Assembly (NCBI GenBank): GCA_030674155.1
Contig: JASPKP010000802.1
Location: forward strand, 1-32,500
Direction: 5' to 3'
From: Stramonita haemastoma
Lineage: Eukaryota > Mollusca > Gastropoda > Neogastropoda > Muricidae
DNA: 32,500 nucleotides
Made by a program: the position numbers and the translations under genes
Notes under the pieces: generated by a model
Databases searched by the model: none
What the model saw: the letters and a program-made list of their open reading frames with translations, nothing else
What the model was told of the DNA's origin: nothing
Shown: positions 9,180 to 18,399 of the stretch, piece by piece
Layout of the letters: the number at the start of each line of letters is the position of its first letter
Position numbering within the stretch: position 1 is the first letter of the stretch

Positions 9180-10490
9180 AGTAGCATACGGTGCCATACT
9201 GTCCAGGTGCCTCGGGTCGTAACCGTGAAAAAGTCGGGGCAGGACGGGCCTGAAAACGCTCTTTGGGTCCCGTCTTTGCCCCAAACCGCACCTTTTGGCA
9301 TGGGGTGGGTATGCATGGCGCACGCGCGCGCCTGGTGTTTGTCAGTGCGTTTGTGTTGTGTGCGCGCATGTGGCGGCATCCTGCAGTTTGCCCTGGTGCA
9401 TATACGGCTGTATATTGTCATTATTATTGTGCGCCCTGCTTGTTTTCGGTGCGTACACTGTACCCGATTCCTTGCCGCAACAAGCTTTCTCAGCTCTTGA
9501 GGCTTCGGGGTCGCCACAAGTCCGGCGCCACACACGTCGGAGATGGTAGGGGAGGGAGTAGCATACGGTGCCATACTGTACCTGTGCCTCGGGGTCCTAA
9601 CCGTGAAAAAGTCCCGGGCAGGAGGGCCTGAAAACCGCCTATGGGTCCCTCTTGCCCCAAAGGCACCTTATTGGCATGGTGGTATGCATGCGCCACGGCG
9701 CGCGCTCTGGTGTTTGTCAGTGCGTTGTGTGTGCGCCATTGGCAGCAGCCTGCAGTTTGCCCTGGTGCATGATACGGCTGTATAATGTCATTATTATTGT
9801 GCGCCCTGCTTGGTTTTCGGTGCGTACACTGTACCCGATTCCTTGCAGCAAGCAAGCTTTCTCAGCTCTTGAGGTTCGGGGTCGCCACAAGTCCGGCGCC
9901 ACACACGTCGAGATGGTAAGGGAGGGAGTAAGCAACGTGCCATACTGTCCTGGTGCTCGGGTCCGTAACCGTGAAAAAGTCGGGGCAGGACGGGCCTGAA
10001 AACCGCTCTTGGTCCCGTCTCTGCCCCAAACCGCACCTTTTTGGCATGGGGTTGGGTATGCATGCGCGCACGTGCGCGCGCGCTGGTGTTTGTCAGTGCT
10101 TTTGTTTGTGTGCGCCATGTGCGGCACTCAGTTTGCCCGTGCATATGCGTATATTTCTTATATTGTGCGCCCTGCTTGGTTTCGTCGTACACTTACCGAT
10201 TTCCTGCAGCAACAAGCTTCTCAGTCTCTTAGGGTTCGGGTCCACAAGTCCGGCGCACACACGTCGGAGATGTAGTGGGGATAGGCATACGGTGCATACT
10301 GTCCTGGTGCTCGGGTCGTACGTGAAAGTCGGCAGGACTGGCGAAAACCGCCTTGGGTCCCGTTTGCCCCAACACTTTGCTGGGTGGGTATGCATGCGCC
10401 GCGCCGCGCTGGTGTTTGTCAGTGCTTTGTTTGTGTCGCGCATGGTCGTGCATGCTGCGTTGCCTGGTGCATTTATGGTTGTGATAGGCC
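9180..10490 (+). repeat. Diverged right-edge units of array A
   Basis: Four final units carry shared substitutions (for example TTTCTCAGCTCTT in place of TTTCTCGGCTCTT, and GTAACCG in place of GAAACCG) as well as many one-base deletions that increase rightward. The last recognisable part is the GTGCATTTATGG block near 10468-10480, after which a GT microsatellite begins. Confidence 0.8.
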
Positions 10491-10494
10491 AATC

Positions 10495-10599
10495 GTTGTG
10501 TGTGTTGTGTGTGTGTGTGTGTGGTGTGTGTTGGTGTGGTGTGTGTGTGTGTGTGTGTAGGTGTTTGTGTGTGCTGTGTTGGTGTGTGTGTGTGTGGTG

Positions 10600-10642
<43 letters not shown>

Positions 10643-10662
10643 GTGTGTGTGGTGTGTGGTGC
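10495..10662. repeat. Imperfect (GT)n microsatellite
   Basis: GT dinucleotides with scattered GTTGTG and GGTG slips. The array's last unit runs into it without an obvious junction. ORFs rich in Cys/Val or Thr/His here are artefacts. Confidence 0.95.
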
Positions 10663-10684
10663 TTAGCGGTGGTCGTCTTTCTGA

Positions 10685-10920
10685 TAAACATACCATTTTC
10701 CCTAAAGTTCTTCTGTCGAGACTATACAAACCGATGTCCTGTGTGCGCACGAAGGCAAAACATCTTCCGCACACGTTAAAACCTGTTCCGCCTTTTGGAA
10801 GTGTAGGCCATTGTGTCTCACTGAGAAAATGTGCCAAACTTTACAAAATTGCATGCATAGGGATACTGGATGTAAAAAAACCAACATGATTGCTTATTCC
10901 TATATCCCCGAAATAAAAGA
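10685..10920 (+). mobile_element. SINE family 1, 5'-truncated copy
   Basis: It begins inside the core (diverged CTTCTGTCGAGACTATACAA) and continues through AAACATCTTCCGCACACG, CCTGTTCCGCC, GTGTAGGCCATTGTGT and the tail GATACTGGATGTAAAAAAACC, ending in CCCCGAAATAAAAGAATCC. The tRNA head and the GTTAACATC segment are missing. Confidence 0.75.
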
Positions 10921-10939
10921 ATCCAAAATATCACTCACT

Positions 10940-11100
10940 ATGATTAACTTACCACTACCAAGCTGATTAATTAAATGACACCCTGCCAAGACTAACTAAT
11001 AAATAACTAACGAGGTAACTAGCTGACTGGCTGACTAACAAACAAACTAACATACCAACAAACGAACTGACTAGCTTAGACAGTTCATCAAGCCCATCCC
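10940..11100. repeat. Degenerate ACTA/AACA-type simple sequence
   Basis: Loosely repeated tetramers such as ACTAACTAATAAATAACTAA, CTGACTGGCTGACTAAC and AAACAAACTAAC. It looks like an old, decayed tetranucleotide tract. No gene is visible from 10921 to 11320. Confidence 0.5.
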
Positions 11101-11320
11101 ACATCAGCCTTGGTAAAGAAATTCAGACAAACAAACCAGCAAACGAAGGAGGCGAGTTTGACAAACACACAGACTAAATCGAGCAAAAACCAATTTCTCT
11201 TAACAAAAAAGGTTGCTACAGAAAGCTAACATTAACAGAAAAACATCTGAATATTTTCCCCCGAAACCATCAGAGTTGTTAAGCTTGAAATGTACAAAGA
11301 ATATAACCGCAGAATTTCCA

Positions 11321-11528
11321 CACACACACACACGCACGCACGCACACGAACACACACGCACGCGAACGCACACACACGCGCGCGCTCGCACGCAAGAACG
11401 TACACGTACACACGTACACACGTACACATACACGTACACACACACGTACACACACACATACACACACACACGTACACGTACACGTACACGTACACACAGA
11501 CACACACAGACACACACAGACACACACA

Positions 11529-11616
<88 letters not shown>
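11321..11616. repeat. Compound CA-based microsatellite
   Basis: CACACG, CACGCA and GTACAC variants (11321-11500), then ACAGACAC repeats, then pure (CA)n from about 11530 to 11616. It ends exactly where the tRNA-like head of the next SINE begins. Confidence 0.95.
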
Positions 11617-11618
<2 letters not shown>

Positions 11619-12030
11619 GGGACGGGATAGTCTAGCGGTCAGACCATTGCGCTCGTATTTTGACGACCCGGGTTCGATTCCTGTTCGAGGGTATTTTTCC
11701 TCTGGAGTTAACATCAGTGCTGACTCCACTCTCCCCAAAAGTCCTTCAATGAGATAATAAACCGAGGCCCCGTGTGCGAATACACGCACATCTTGCGTAC
11801 ACATGAAAACTTGTTCCACCTTTTGTAAGAGTAGGCCATTGTGTACCAGTGGAAACGGATGACAAAATTTACAAATCTGTATACACACGGGAACTGGTTG
11901 AAATAAAAGCACATGAATGTTGTTGTTGTCTTCAATTTTACGTTTGTTCACTTTTAGTGATATTAGACGAAAAGCACATGAATGCTTATTCCATTATCCT
12001 CGAAATGAATTAGACAGATAAATGAATAAA
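11617..12030 (+). mobile_element. Full-length SINE family 1 with tRNA-like head
   Basis: The head has an A-box-like segment (GGGATAGTCTAGCGGTCAG, about 11624-11642) and a B box GGTTCGATTCC at 11671-11681, the two internal promoter elements of RNA polymerase III; the head is closest in look to tRNA-Glu or tRNA-Asp. The body follows: CTGGAGTTAACATCAGTGC, CCGAGGCCCCGTGTGCGAA, AAGAGTAGGCCATTGTGT, GATGACAAAATTTACAA, and a tail with TATCCTCGAAATGAAT. A short internal duplication of AAAAGCACATGAATG occurs around 11907 and 11972. It is the best reference copy in the window. It encodes no protein. Confidence 0.85.
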
Positions 12031-12221
12031 ACACACACACACATGCGCATTCAAACTGTATAGAACCAGAAAAAGCAGTCACAAAAACATACTTTACTTC
12101 AAATGCAGTGTTTTTGTATACTCAACTGCACTTCTCCTTAACACAAGCAATAAAAAAAATCATTACGCACACACATTAATACTATGGCTAACCAACATGC
12201 AGGACAGAGCAGAATGTTTAA

Positions 12222-12224
12222 CAC

Positions 12225-12259
<35 letters not shown>

Positions 12260-12320
12260 CACACACACACACACACACACACAACACACACACACACCAC
12301 ACACACACACACACACACAT
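12222..12320. repeat. (CA)n microsatellite
   Basis: CA dinucleotides broken by three AAC/CCA slips. It is flanked by unassigned AT-rich sequence. Confidence 0.95.
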
Positions 12321-12348
12321 GTATATTATATATTTTTTTTCTTTTATA

Positions 12349-12450
12349 AAAGCCTCAATCGCATGCACATCGTGGAACACCATTTTTATATTTTATTTCT
12401 TTATTATCTTTCGTGTGGGTGCTCTACAAATCTTTCTTCATTGGCCGAAA
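12349..12450 (+). repeat. Interspersed ~100-bp repeat, copy 1
   Basis: It resembles 13219-13312 in the same orientation: GCCTCA, GCA-ATC-TGGA-CACCAT, TTTCGTGTGGGTGCT and TCTTCATTGGCC occur in the same order. The family is not recognised; it may be a SINE fragment. Confidence 0.6.
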
Positions 12451-12680
12451 AAAAACCCTAAATAATTTTCTGTCTCTCTAACATTACACATGGTCATGGC
12501 ATGACAAAAGTTTTTCTCGAGCACACCAGTCAATTCAGTTTTACAACAAAAAATATACCAAAGCACACACACAGCTATTACAAATAAAACCCTAACAAAA
12601 AATAAACGGCAATTAACTTTAGTGTTAACATTACTGGCTATGACAGCAAGACAAAAATATCTCTTTCAGAAAATGATAAG

Positions 12681-12699
12681 GCACGCGCGCGCGCGCGCG

Positions 12700-12795
<96 letters not shown>
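12681..12795. repeat. (CG)n(CA)n alternating microsatellite
   Basis: About 26 bp of alternating GC is followed by about 90 bp of (AC)n, ending exactly at the 5' end of a SINE head. The whole tract alternates purine and pyrimidine, a Z-DNA-prone pattern. Confidence 0.95.
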
Positions 12796-12796
<1 letters not shown>

Positions 12797-12927
12797 CAGG
12801 TGGTCTAAAGGTAACGCCCCTGACTAAAAAGCGAAAAGTCCGGGTTGGAATGTGCGGTGGTTCCAATCCGTGGGGGCCCAAAACTTTTCCCCCATCCATT
12901 AGACCACGAGTAGTGGTCTGGATGCTA

Positions 12928-12958
<31 letters not shown>

Positions 12959-13210
12959 CGTGTGTTACACATTATTTAGCGCACGTAAAAGAACCCACGG
13001 CAACAAGAGGGTTTGTCCCTGTCAAAATTCTGTAGAAAAAAGCCACTCTGATAGGGAAACGAATACACTTGCAAACAGGAAAAAGAAAAAAATAATGGGT
13101 GGCGCTGCACTTGTGGCCACGCGCTCTCCCCCCGGGAGAACAGCTCGAATTTAACACAGAGAAATCTGCTGTGACAAAGTGGTATAAACTAAACTAAACT
13201 AAAATAAAAA
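12796..13210 (+). mobile_element. SINE family 2, complete copy
   Basis: The tRNA-like head has an A-box-like GTGGTCTAAAGGTAACGC and a B box GGTTCCAATCC at 12859-12869. The central core reads GATGATAAACCGAGGTCCC, then AGCGCACGTAAAAGAACCCA and AAAATTCTGTAGAAAAAAGC. The 3' domain reads GGTGGCGCTGCA, CGCGCTCTCC and CAGAGAAATCTGCTGTGAC, and the tail is a short (AAACT)n. This architecture is very common in mollusc genomes from general knowledge. Its core is shared with family 1 although head and tail differ. Confidence 0.85.
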
Positions 13211-13218
13211 ATATATTA

Positions 13219-13312
13219 GGCCTCAGTTGCAGGCAGATCATGGAGCACCATCTTTTTACATCTGTTTCGTGGGTGCTTCACACGTCTCTCTTCATTGGCC
13301 AAAAAAATAAAC
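13219..13312 (+). repeat. Interspersed ~100-bp repeat, copy 2
   Basis: Partner of 12349-12450, about 870 bp away in the same orientation, with a complete SINE between them. Shared pieces include TTTCGTGGGTGCTTC and TCTTCATTGGCCAAAAAAA. Confidence 0.6.
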
Positions 13313-13689
13313 ACTCAAAAAAGCAAACACAGAAAAAGGAAAAAAGTGTCTTTCCCATCCCATCTCATTCCTATCATCCATGAACCCAAGTTAGCATTTC
13401 TCATCTTACCTACGTCCAGAGCACTAACTGCCCCAGTGTGAATTGCTGCCTGCGTCTATTCATGTTCAGCGGCAGTGAACAGTCGGCTGGGTTTATTGTT
13501 GCTCTAGTGTGTGCTGCTGCTGCTTGCATTTCTATATGTGTAAACAGTGATTTACATTTGTCTGGGTTTGTTTTTGCTCTAGTGTATTTGTGGTAATGTT
13601 AGGTTTTTATCCTTCAATTCTGTTTTTCTCGCCTTTGCTGCACACTTTCCTGACATTAACGCGTGCCTTTATTTTGCCTGGGCCTAGTT

Positions 13690-13715
13690 GGGGGGGGGGG
13701 GGGGGGGGGGGGGGG
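13690..13715. repeat. Poly-G run of 26
   Basis: An unbroken G homopolymer followed by AGGGAAGGGAGG. Its length is likely uncertain in the assembly. From 13313 to 13800 there is no gene; a weak direct repeat sharing CTGGGTTT and TTGCTCTAGTGT lies at about 13475-13590. Confidence 0.9.
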
Positions 13716-13799
13716 AGGGAAGGGAGGTTCAGGGAGGATAATTACACTTGTATTCATTTTACAACCTTTGGCTCTCGAAATTCATCCAGTGGGTATAGC

Positions 13800-14500
13800 A
13801 ACAAATAAAGGCAACTATTTCCTGACTTAACATCAGTTGTGACAGGACTATACCAAATTTAAAGTTTAAACAGATCATCTGGATGCACTCAGGGAAAAAT
13901 AGATCTAGAGAAGACCTGGTATTAGGGATCGCGTATAACAAGGTTTACGAAGGAACTATGAAATGCATAAGGAAAAATATTGTTTCCTTTGAATTAACAA
14001 GTTTACAAAAATGGTGCCTAATCCCTCTGGAGTTTTGCAAACACTCAAAAAATCATTTTAAAGCCATTATTCAATCAGAAAATTGAGAAACAAGCCCTCA
14101 AATAACGCTACCCCAGCTTATATCAAGTACCATATAAGGGTCTTATACAGTTTTATAATCATACCATCAGAATAAAACTAGAGGAAACACGTAAAATATA
14201 GCTAATGAATCTAAGTAAGCTATCTGGGCACCACAACACTTCAACAGATTGATGAAAAAGAAGAAAGGAACTTTCTTACCAGTGATCTTTTTATAGGATT
14301 GCGAGAGCTTTTGGAATTAAAAAAAAAAATCTTGATATCAATAATCATCTTAAGAGTAGCTTTGACGTTTTCTCAACAGTTCTATATGAAAAAATATCTT
14401 GAAAGGAAACTTATGTATAAACATTGGTCGATGGAAAAAAAATGGAACAAAAGGAAATTAAGAACTCTAAACTTTGAATACAGGTAACTAAGTCTGTAGA
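13800..14500. other. AT-rich stretch without recognisable genes
   Basis: No long ORF or known element. Short pieces (for example around 14140-14190) faintly resemble the 43-bp repeat that becomes clear after 14500, so this may be its most decayed edge. Confidence 0.4.
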
Positions 14501-15480
14501 AAAGAGTTTCAAACACTGACAGCATTTAACAATATAAATGGCAAAAATATTACAGTTTGACATCAAGTAAGTCTATATGAAAAAAACACTCTATAATAAA
14601 TTACAACTAAATCAATGCGAAGAGAATAACTTTGTACTTCGATAACAGCTATATCAATACGACGGGAAGATCTTTATACTTTGATAACATTACATTGAAT
14701 TTGAAGGGGAAACAACTTTACACTTTGATACCAACTAATTCAATATGAGGGAAAATACTCTATAGTTTTGCAAAATTTAATTTAATACAAAGAAAACTTT
14801 TTCGATACCAAATCACTCAACATGATACCAATGAAATCGAGTTTATAGAAAGGGCTTTACACTTTGATACCAGCTTAATCATGTACAAGAAACATTGATA
14901 CAAATCAATTACATACTAGGAAGAGAACTATATACTTTTATACCAAATTAATTTAAAAGAACGAACTTTATGCTTTGGTACAACTACCCCAATACAATGG
15001 GAACAACTTGATGCCTGGACACCAATTCAACATGAAAGAAAGGGAGAACTGATCACTTTGGAACCAGCTCATTCACCACGAAGGAAAGGACTTATGCTGG
15101 ATAGAACTAACTCAGTATAAAGGGAAGAGCCTGTTAACACCAACTAGATCTAAATGAATATGAAGGGGATCACTTTATAATCTGATACACAAAACAAGGA
15201 AATATGGAAGGGGGAACTCTGTACTTTTGTAATAATTGAATCTGAAAAAAAATGTTACAGTTTGATAATTATCTTGATACCAAGCTTAGAATTTTAATCT
15301 TTTACCAAATGAGGTCAACAGCAAAGGGGTAATTCTATTTTTTGACACCAACTTCTTTCATAGAAAAAAACAACTTAGTGACAACTCAAGAGGAAAGAAA
15401 GAGATCTACACTAACCAACTAAGTGACTCTAAAAGAAGAAAAAACTTTATACTTGATAACAAGTAGAATTTAAAGCCAAA
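14500..15480. repeat. Decayed ~43-bp minisatellite, left block
   Basis: Successive lines of about 42-44 bp follow the pattern ACTTTATACTTTGATACCAA, then roughly CTAACTCAATATGAAGGAAA. Clear starts occur near 14630, 14672, 14716 and 14759 (spacing 42-44), and a strong match recurs at 14855. Copies differ by substitutions and small indels everywhere, so standard repeat finders may miss it. It is AT-rich, with no ORF of note and no other feature. Confidence 0.75.
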
Positions 15481-15484
15481 ACTA

Positions 15485-16380
15485 TGTGTCACATTATGGA
15501 GGTAAAACCGTGCGTTAACTTCCCCTACAGTACGCATTTTTTCAGTGTTGCCACTATTTTCAAAGGTGAGCTGAAGACTGGCTTTTTTCTGTTGTTGATG
15601 TTATATTATAGTCCCAGCGGAGATATCTGATGTATGGACTGTGGTTGCAAGTCATCCTACATGGGCATCGTGGGCCTCTCTAAAAATGTTACATTTCTTG
15701 AAGCAGCAGTGCTATGCAAGCATAAGGATGCTATAATTATCATTACTTCTTTTTCTGCATGTCATCTTTCGCAAATACTTCCTCTATCACGGTATTCTCC
15801 GGAATAAAATATTTCCAACGGTCAGTACCCCCACACCCCCCTTTCCCTGTGCTGCTGTTCCCTTCTACAGCTGTGTCCCCATACCGCAGAACTGAGTCAG
15901 AGTTACGGAATCCGTGTCAAAGAGTTAACTGTTAGGATCAAACTGGTGAAGTGTTAGGGTTTGCGGCATGGGGTAAGAACTAGGGTTAGAGTGGAGTGTG
16001 AACAGCTCCAGGGAACAGCACTACAGGGAAAAGGAGTATCGGGAAAGTACTGCTCTTTCTTCAAACATCCCGCACTCGGCTTGTGTATCATTTTCTCTCT
16101 TAAGCTGATCTCCGCAAAATCAAGGTAAAATAATTTGTTTCTGCGAAATAGGCGATGCTATACCAGTTATAACTATGGCAAAGATTTGCTACACATCAAA
16201 TATCTGAATCTGAGTGTAGCCTACATTTCCGGGAGTTTTCGTCACGTTTCTGTTTTGTAGAGTACTTCTGATCGGAAATAAGATTTCAAATTTTCTGCAG
16301 TTTTGGCGCCAAAATAAAACGACATTGCAAGCCAGCAAAAGCTTTGTTGGACCAATGTTCTTTCAAAAGCTATCGAAATA
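15485..16380. other. Non-repeat segment interrupting the 43-bp minisatellite
   Basis: About 0.9 kb of more balanced composition, with none of the 43-bp pattern and no ORF above about 60 codons. It is followed by a GT/GTGC tract. I could not find terminal inverted repeats, a target duplication or a known core. It may be an old insertion or the flank between two arrays. Confidence 0.5.
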
Positions 16381-16383
16381 GAA

Positions 16384-16385
<2 letters not shown>

Positions 16386-16423
<38 letters not shown>

Positions 16424-16464
16424 GTGCGTGCGTGCGTGCGTGCGTGCGTGCGTGTGCTTGCGTG

Positions 16465-16495
<31 letters not shown>

Positions 16496-16540
16496 TGTGT
16501 GTGGTGTGTGTGTGTGTGTGTGTCTCTGTGTCTGTTTTAG
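16386..16540. repeat. (GT)n / (GTGC)n microsatellite
   Basis: Pure GT, then GTGC tetramers, then GT again, with alternating purine-pyrimidine over most of its length. Confidence 0.95.
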
Positions 16541-16619
16541 TTGTGTTTGGGACCTAATCCTCACCCTATCTCAGTATAAGAAAAATGTCCTCATACTACC
16601 AAAAGCTGAGATATGAAGA

Positions 16620-17770
16620 AAATGACCATTTCACTTTGAAACCGACAAACTGATTAAAAAAAATTATAATAGTAGCAACATTTTAAAAACAGAACTTAAT
16701 ACTTATGAACTATTTCAAAATGGAGGATGATCTATAATCTTTGACACCATTGGTACAACTAAAGATGTTAAAAAGGAGAACTTTTTACTTTGATAGCAAT
16801 AACTCGATACAAAAAAATTCTCTAATTTTGACACGATTTAAATCCATATAAAAGAAAGAATCTTACAAATCGGTACCAACTAACTTATAATGAACGAAAC
16901 AAACTTTATGTTTTGACACCGAATAACTATAATATAAAAAACTTACTTTATGATTCGATACTAGCATTCTCTATGAAGGGGAGACTAATTATACTTCTAC
17001 ACAAACTGAACAGGAAAGGAAAAAATTATATATTTTAAAAGCAACTAGCTCAATATAAAAGAAACGGCTTAGGACTTTGATACCAACTTAATACGAATGA
17101 AGGAACTTTATACTTTCAAACCAAATAACTCATCATGTAGAAAAAAAGAAGTGTTCAATGACAAAAAAATGATACACAATAAGTGTGAAGACAGATGTTT
17201 ATACTTTGATGCCAACTACTCAATATAAACTAAATAACCTAGTACTTTGATGAAAAATGATTGAGTGACAAGAACACCATGAATGTGGTAAGCAGCTACC
17301 TCGATATATAGGGGATAAAATTTTACACTTTGATATTACCTGACTGGATAAGGAGTAAAGAACTCTATTCACCGACAGTAACTAAAGGAATATGAAATAT
17401 TTGTATACTTTGTAATAAGCTAATTTTATACGGAGGAAACAGCTTTTGCTTTAATATTAACAAACTTGATATGAGAAAATAACTTCAATATAAAGGAAAA
17501 AACACTTTGAGACCAGTTAACCGAGTATACAAATGGCTTCTTACTTGAATACAAACTAACTCACTATAAAGGAAAGGAGTTAATACTTATATACAATCTA
17601 GCGCAATGTGAAAGAAAGAACTTTATTCTGATGTGAACTCAGTCCATATGAAAAAAAAATCTTTATGCCTTAAAGCCATCTAAATAAAACGAAGGAAATT
17701 TGTTCTATATTTCCATACCCCCTAGTTCAGTAATTATGAAGGGGAAAATGTATAGTTTTAATAAACTGTA
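16620..17770. repeat. Decayed ~43-bp minisatellite, right block
   Basis: The same pattern as 14500-15480 resumes. Good units include ACTTTGATACCAACTTAATA (about 17075), TTTATACTTTGATGCCAACT (about 17200) and ACAAACTAACTCACTATAAA (about 17552). No gene is visible. Confidence 0.75.
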
Positions 17771-17849
17771 ATTTTTCTTCTTTTACTCGTCCTTGCAACT
17801 AAATAGGATGTGATAAAATGTAGGGATAAAAACTGGCAGAGCAGACTGA

Positions 17850-18118
17850 TTTGAGGGCTATGTTTCTCCTGGAGTTAACATCAGTGCAGACTCCCCCCCC
17901 CCTCCCCCCTAAAGTCCATCGGATGAGACTATACACCGAGGTACCGTGGCGAATGCACGCAGAACATCTTGCACACACATTGAAACCTGTTCCGCTTTTC
18001 GGAAGAGCAGGCTGTTGTGTGCCTGTGGGAACGGGATGACAAAATTATTGGCAAAATGCATACACACAGGGGTTGAATATAAAGAAGCACACGAGTGTAT
18101 TCCAATATCCTCGAAATA
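17850..18118 (+). mobile_element. SINE family 1, head mostly missing
   Basis: It starts at the end of the head (GAGGGCTATGTTTCTCCTGG) and runs through GTTAACATCAGTGCAGACTC, a C-rich insertion at 17884-17898, CATCGGATGAGACTATACACC, the rest of the body, and the tail ATATCCTCGAAATAG. It is directly followed by alternating GC. Confidence 0.85.
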
Positions 18119-18157
18119 GCGCGCGCGCGCTCGCACGCAAGCACGCATGCCCGTGCG

Positions 18158-18224
<67 letters not shown>

Positions 18225-18243
18225 CACACACACACACACACAC
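18119..18243. repeat. GC-alternating and (CA)n microsatellite
   Basis: Alternating GC and GCAC variants, then about 75 bp of (CA)n with one slip. A SINE lies directly on its left and a SINE head directly on its right. Confidence 0.95.
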
Positions 18244-18324
18244 GCAGATCAGTGGTCTAAAGGTAACACATCTGCCTGGAAAACGAAAAGTGTAGCTTTG
18301 ATCTCCGTTCAGTGTCCTGTAGTG
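18244..18324 (+). mobile_element. SINE family 2 head fragment
   Basis: GTGGTCTAAAGGTAACA at about 18252-18268 matches the A-box region of the SINE at 12796, and AAACGAAAAGT follows as in that copy. The B box is decayed and the core is absent. The fragment ends near the 3' end of the minus-strand LINE. Confidence 0.6.
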
Positions 18325-18399
18325 GTGTTTTCCCTGGTATAAAAGTTCATGGTTCTTTAAAACAACCTTGTCCTTAGAGACCAACCATGCCACTTTCAC

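Larger units (their letters stand above)
3661..10490 (+). repeat. Satellite array A: about 18 units of ~392 bp
   Basis: Head-to-tail units can be marked by the ATG inside GTATGCATAC at 3672, 4064, 4456, 4849, 5243, 5633, 6024, 6416, 6806, 7194, 7449, 7840, 8235, 8798 and, diverged, near 9183, 9559, 9939 and 10281. Spacing is mostly 388-395 bp. Each unit contains GTATGCATAC, a GAAACCGTG block, a CCGGGCAGGACGGGCCTG block, an alternating purine-pyrimidine GC tract, GTGCATCATAT, TCATTATTATTGTGCGCC, GTACACTGTACC and CGCCACAAGTCCGGCGCC. Copies from 3661 to about 7000 are nearly identical; those after about 8250 carry many small changes. Long ORFs on both strands follow the unit in shifting frames and are not evidence of genes. 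Confidence 0.97.

Noticed and set aside
10500..10889. Cys/Val-rich and Thr/His-rich ORFs in GT/CA tracts
   Set aside because: Dinucleotide repeats are stop-free in several frames. The same artefact explains ORFs at 11200-11757, 12138-12465, 12622-12945, 16344-16616, 18045-18399 and 29087-29431.
11624..11690. Functional tRNA gene
   Set aside because: A- and B-box-like sequences are present, but the acceptor stem does not close well and the sequence continues into a SINE body shared by other copies.
15950..16000. Telomere-like TTAGGG repeats
   Set aside because: Only isolated TTAGGGTTT and TAGGGTTAG occurrences, with no tandem run.
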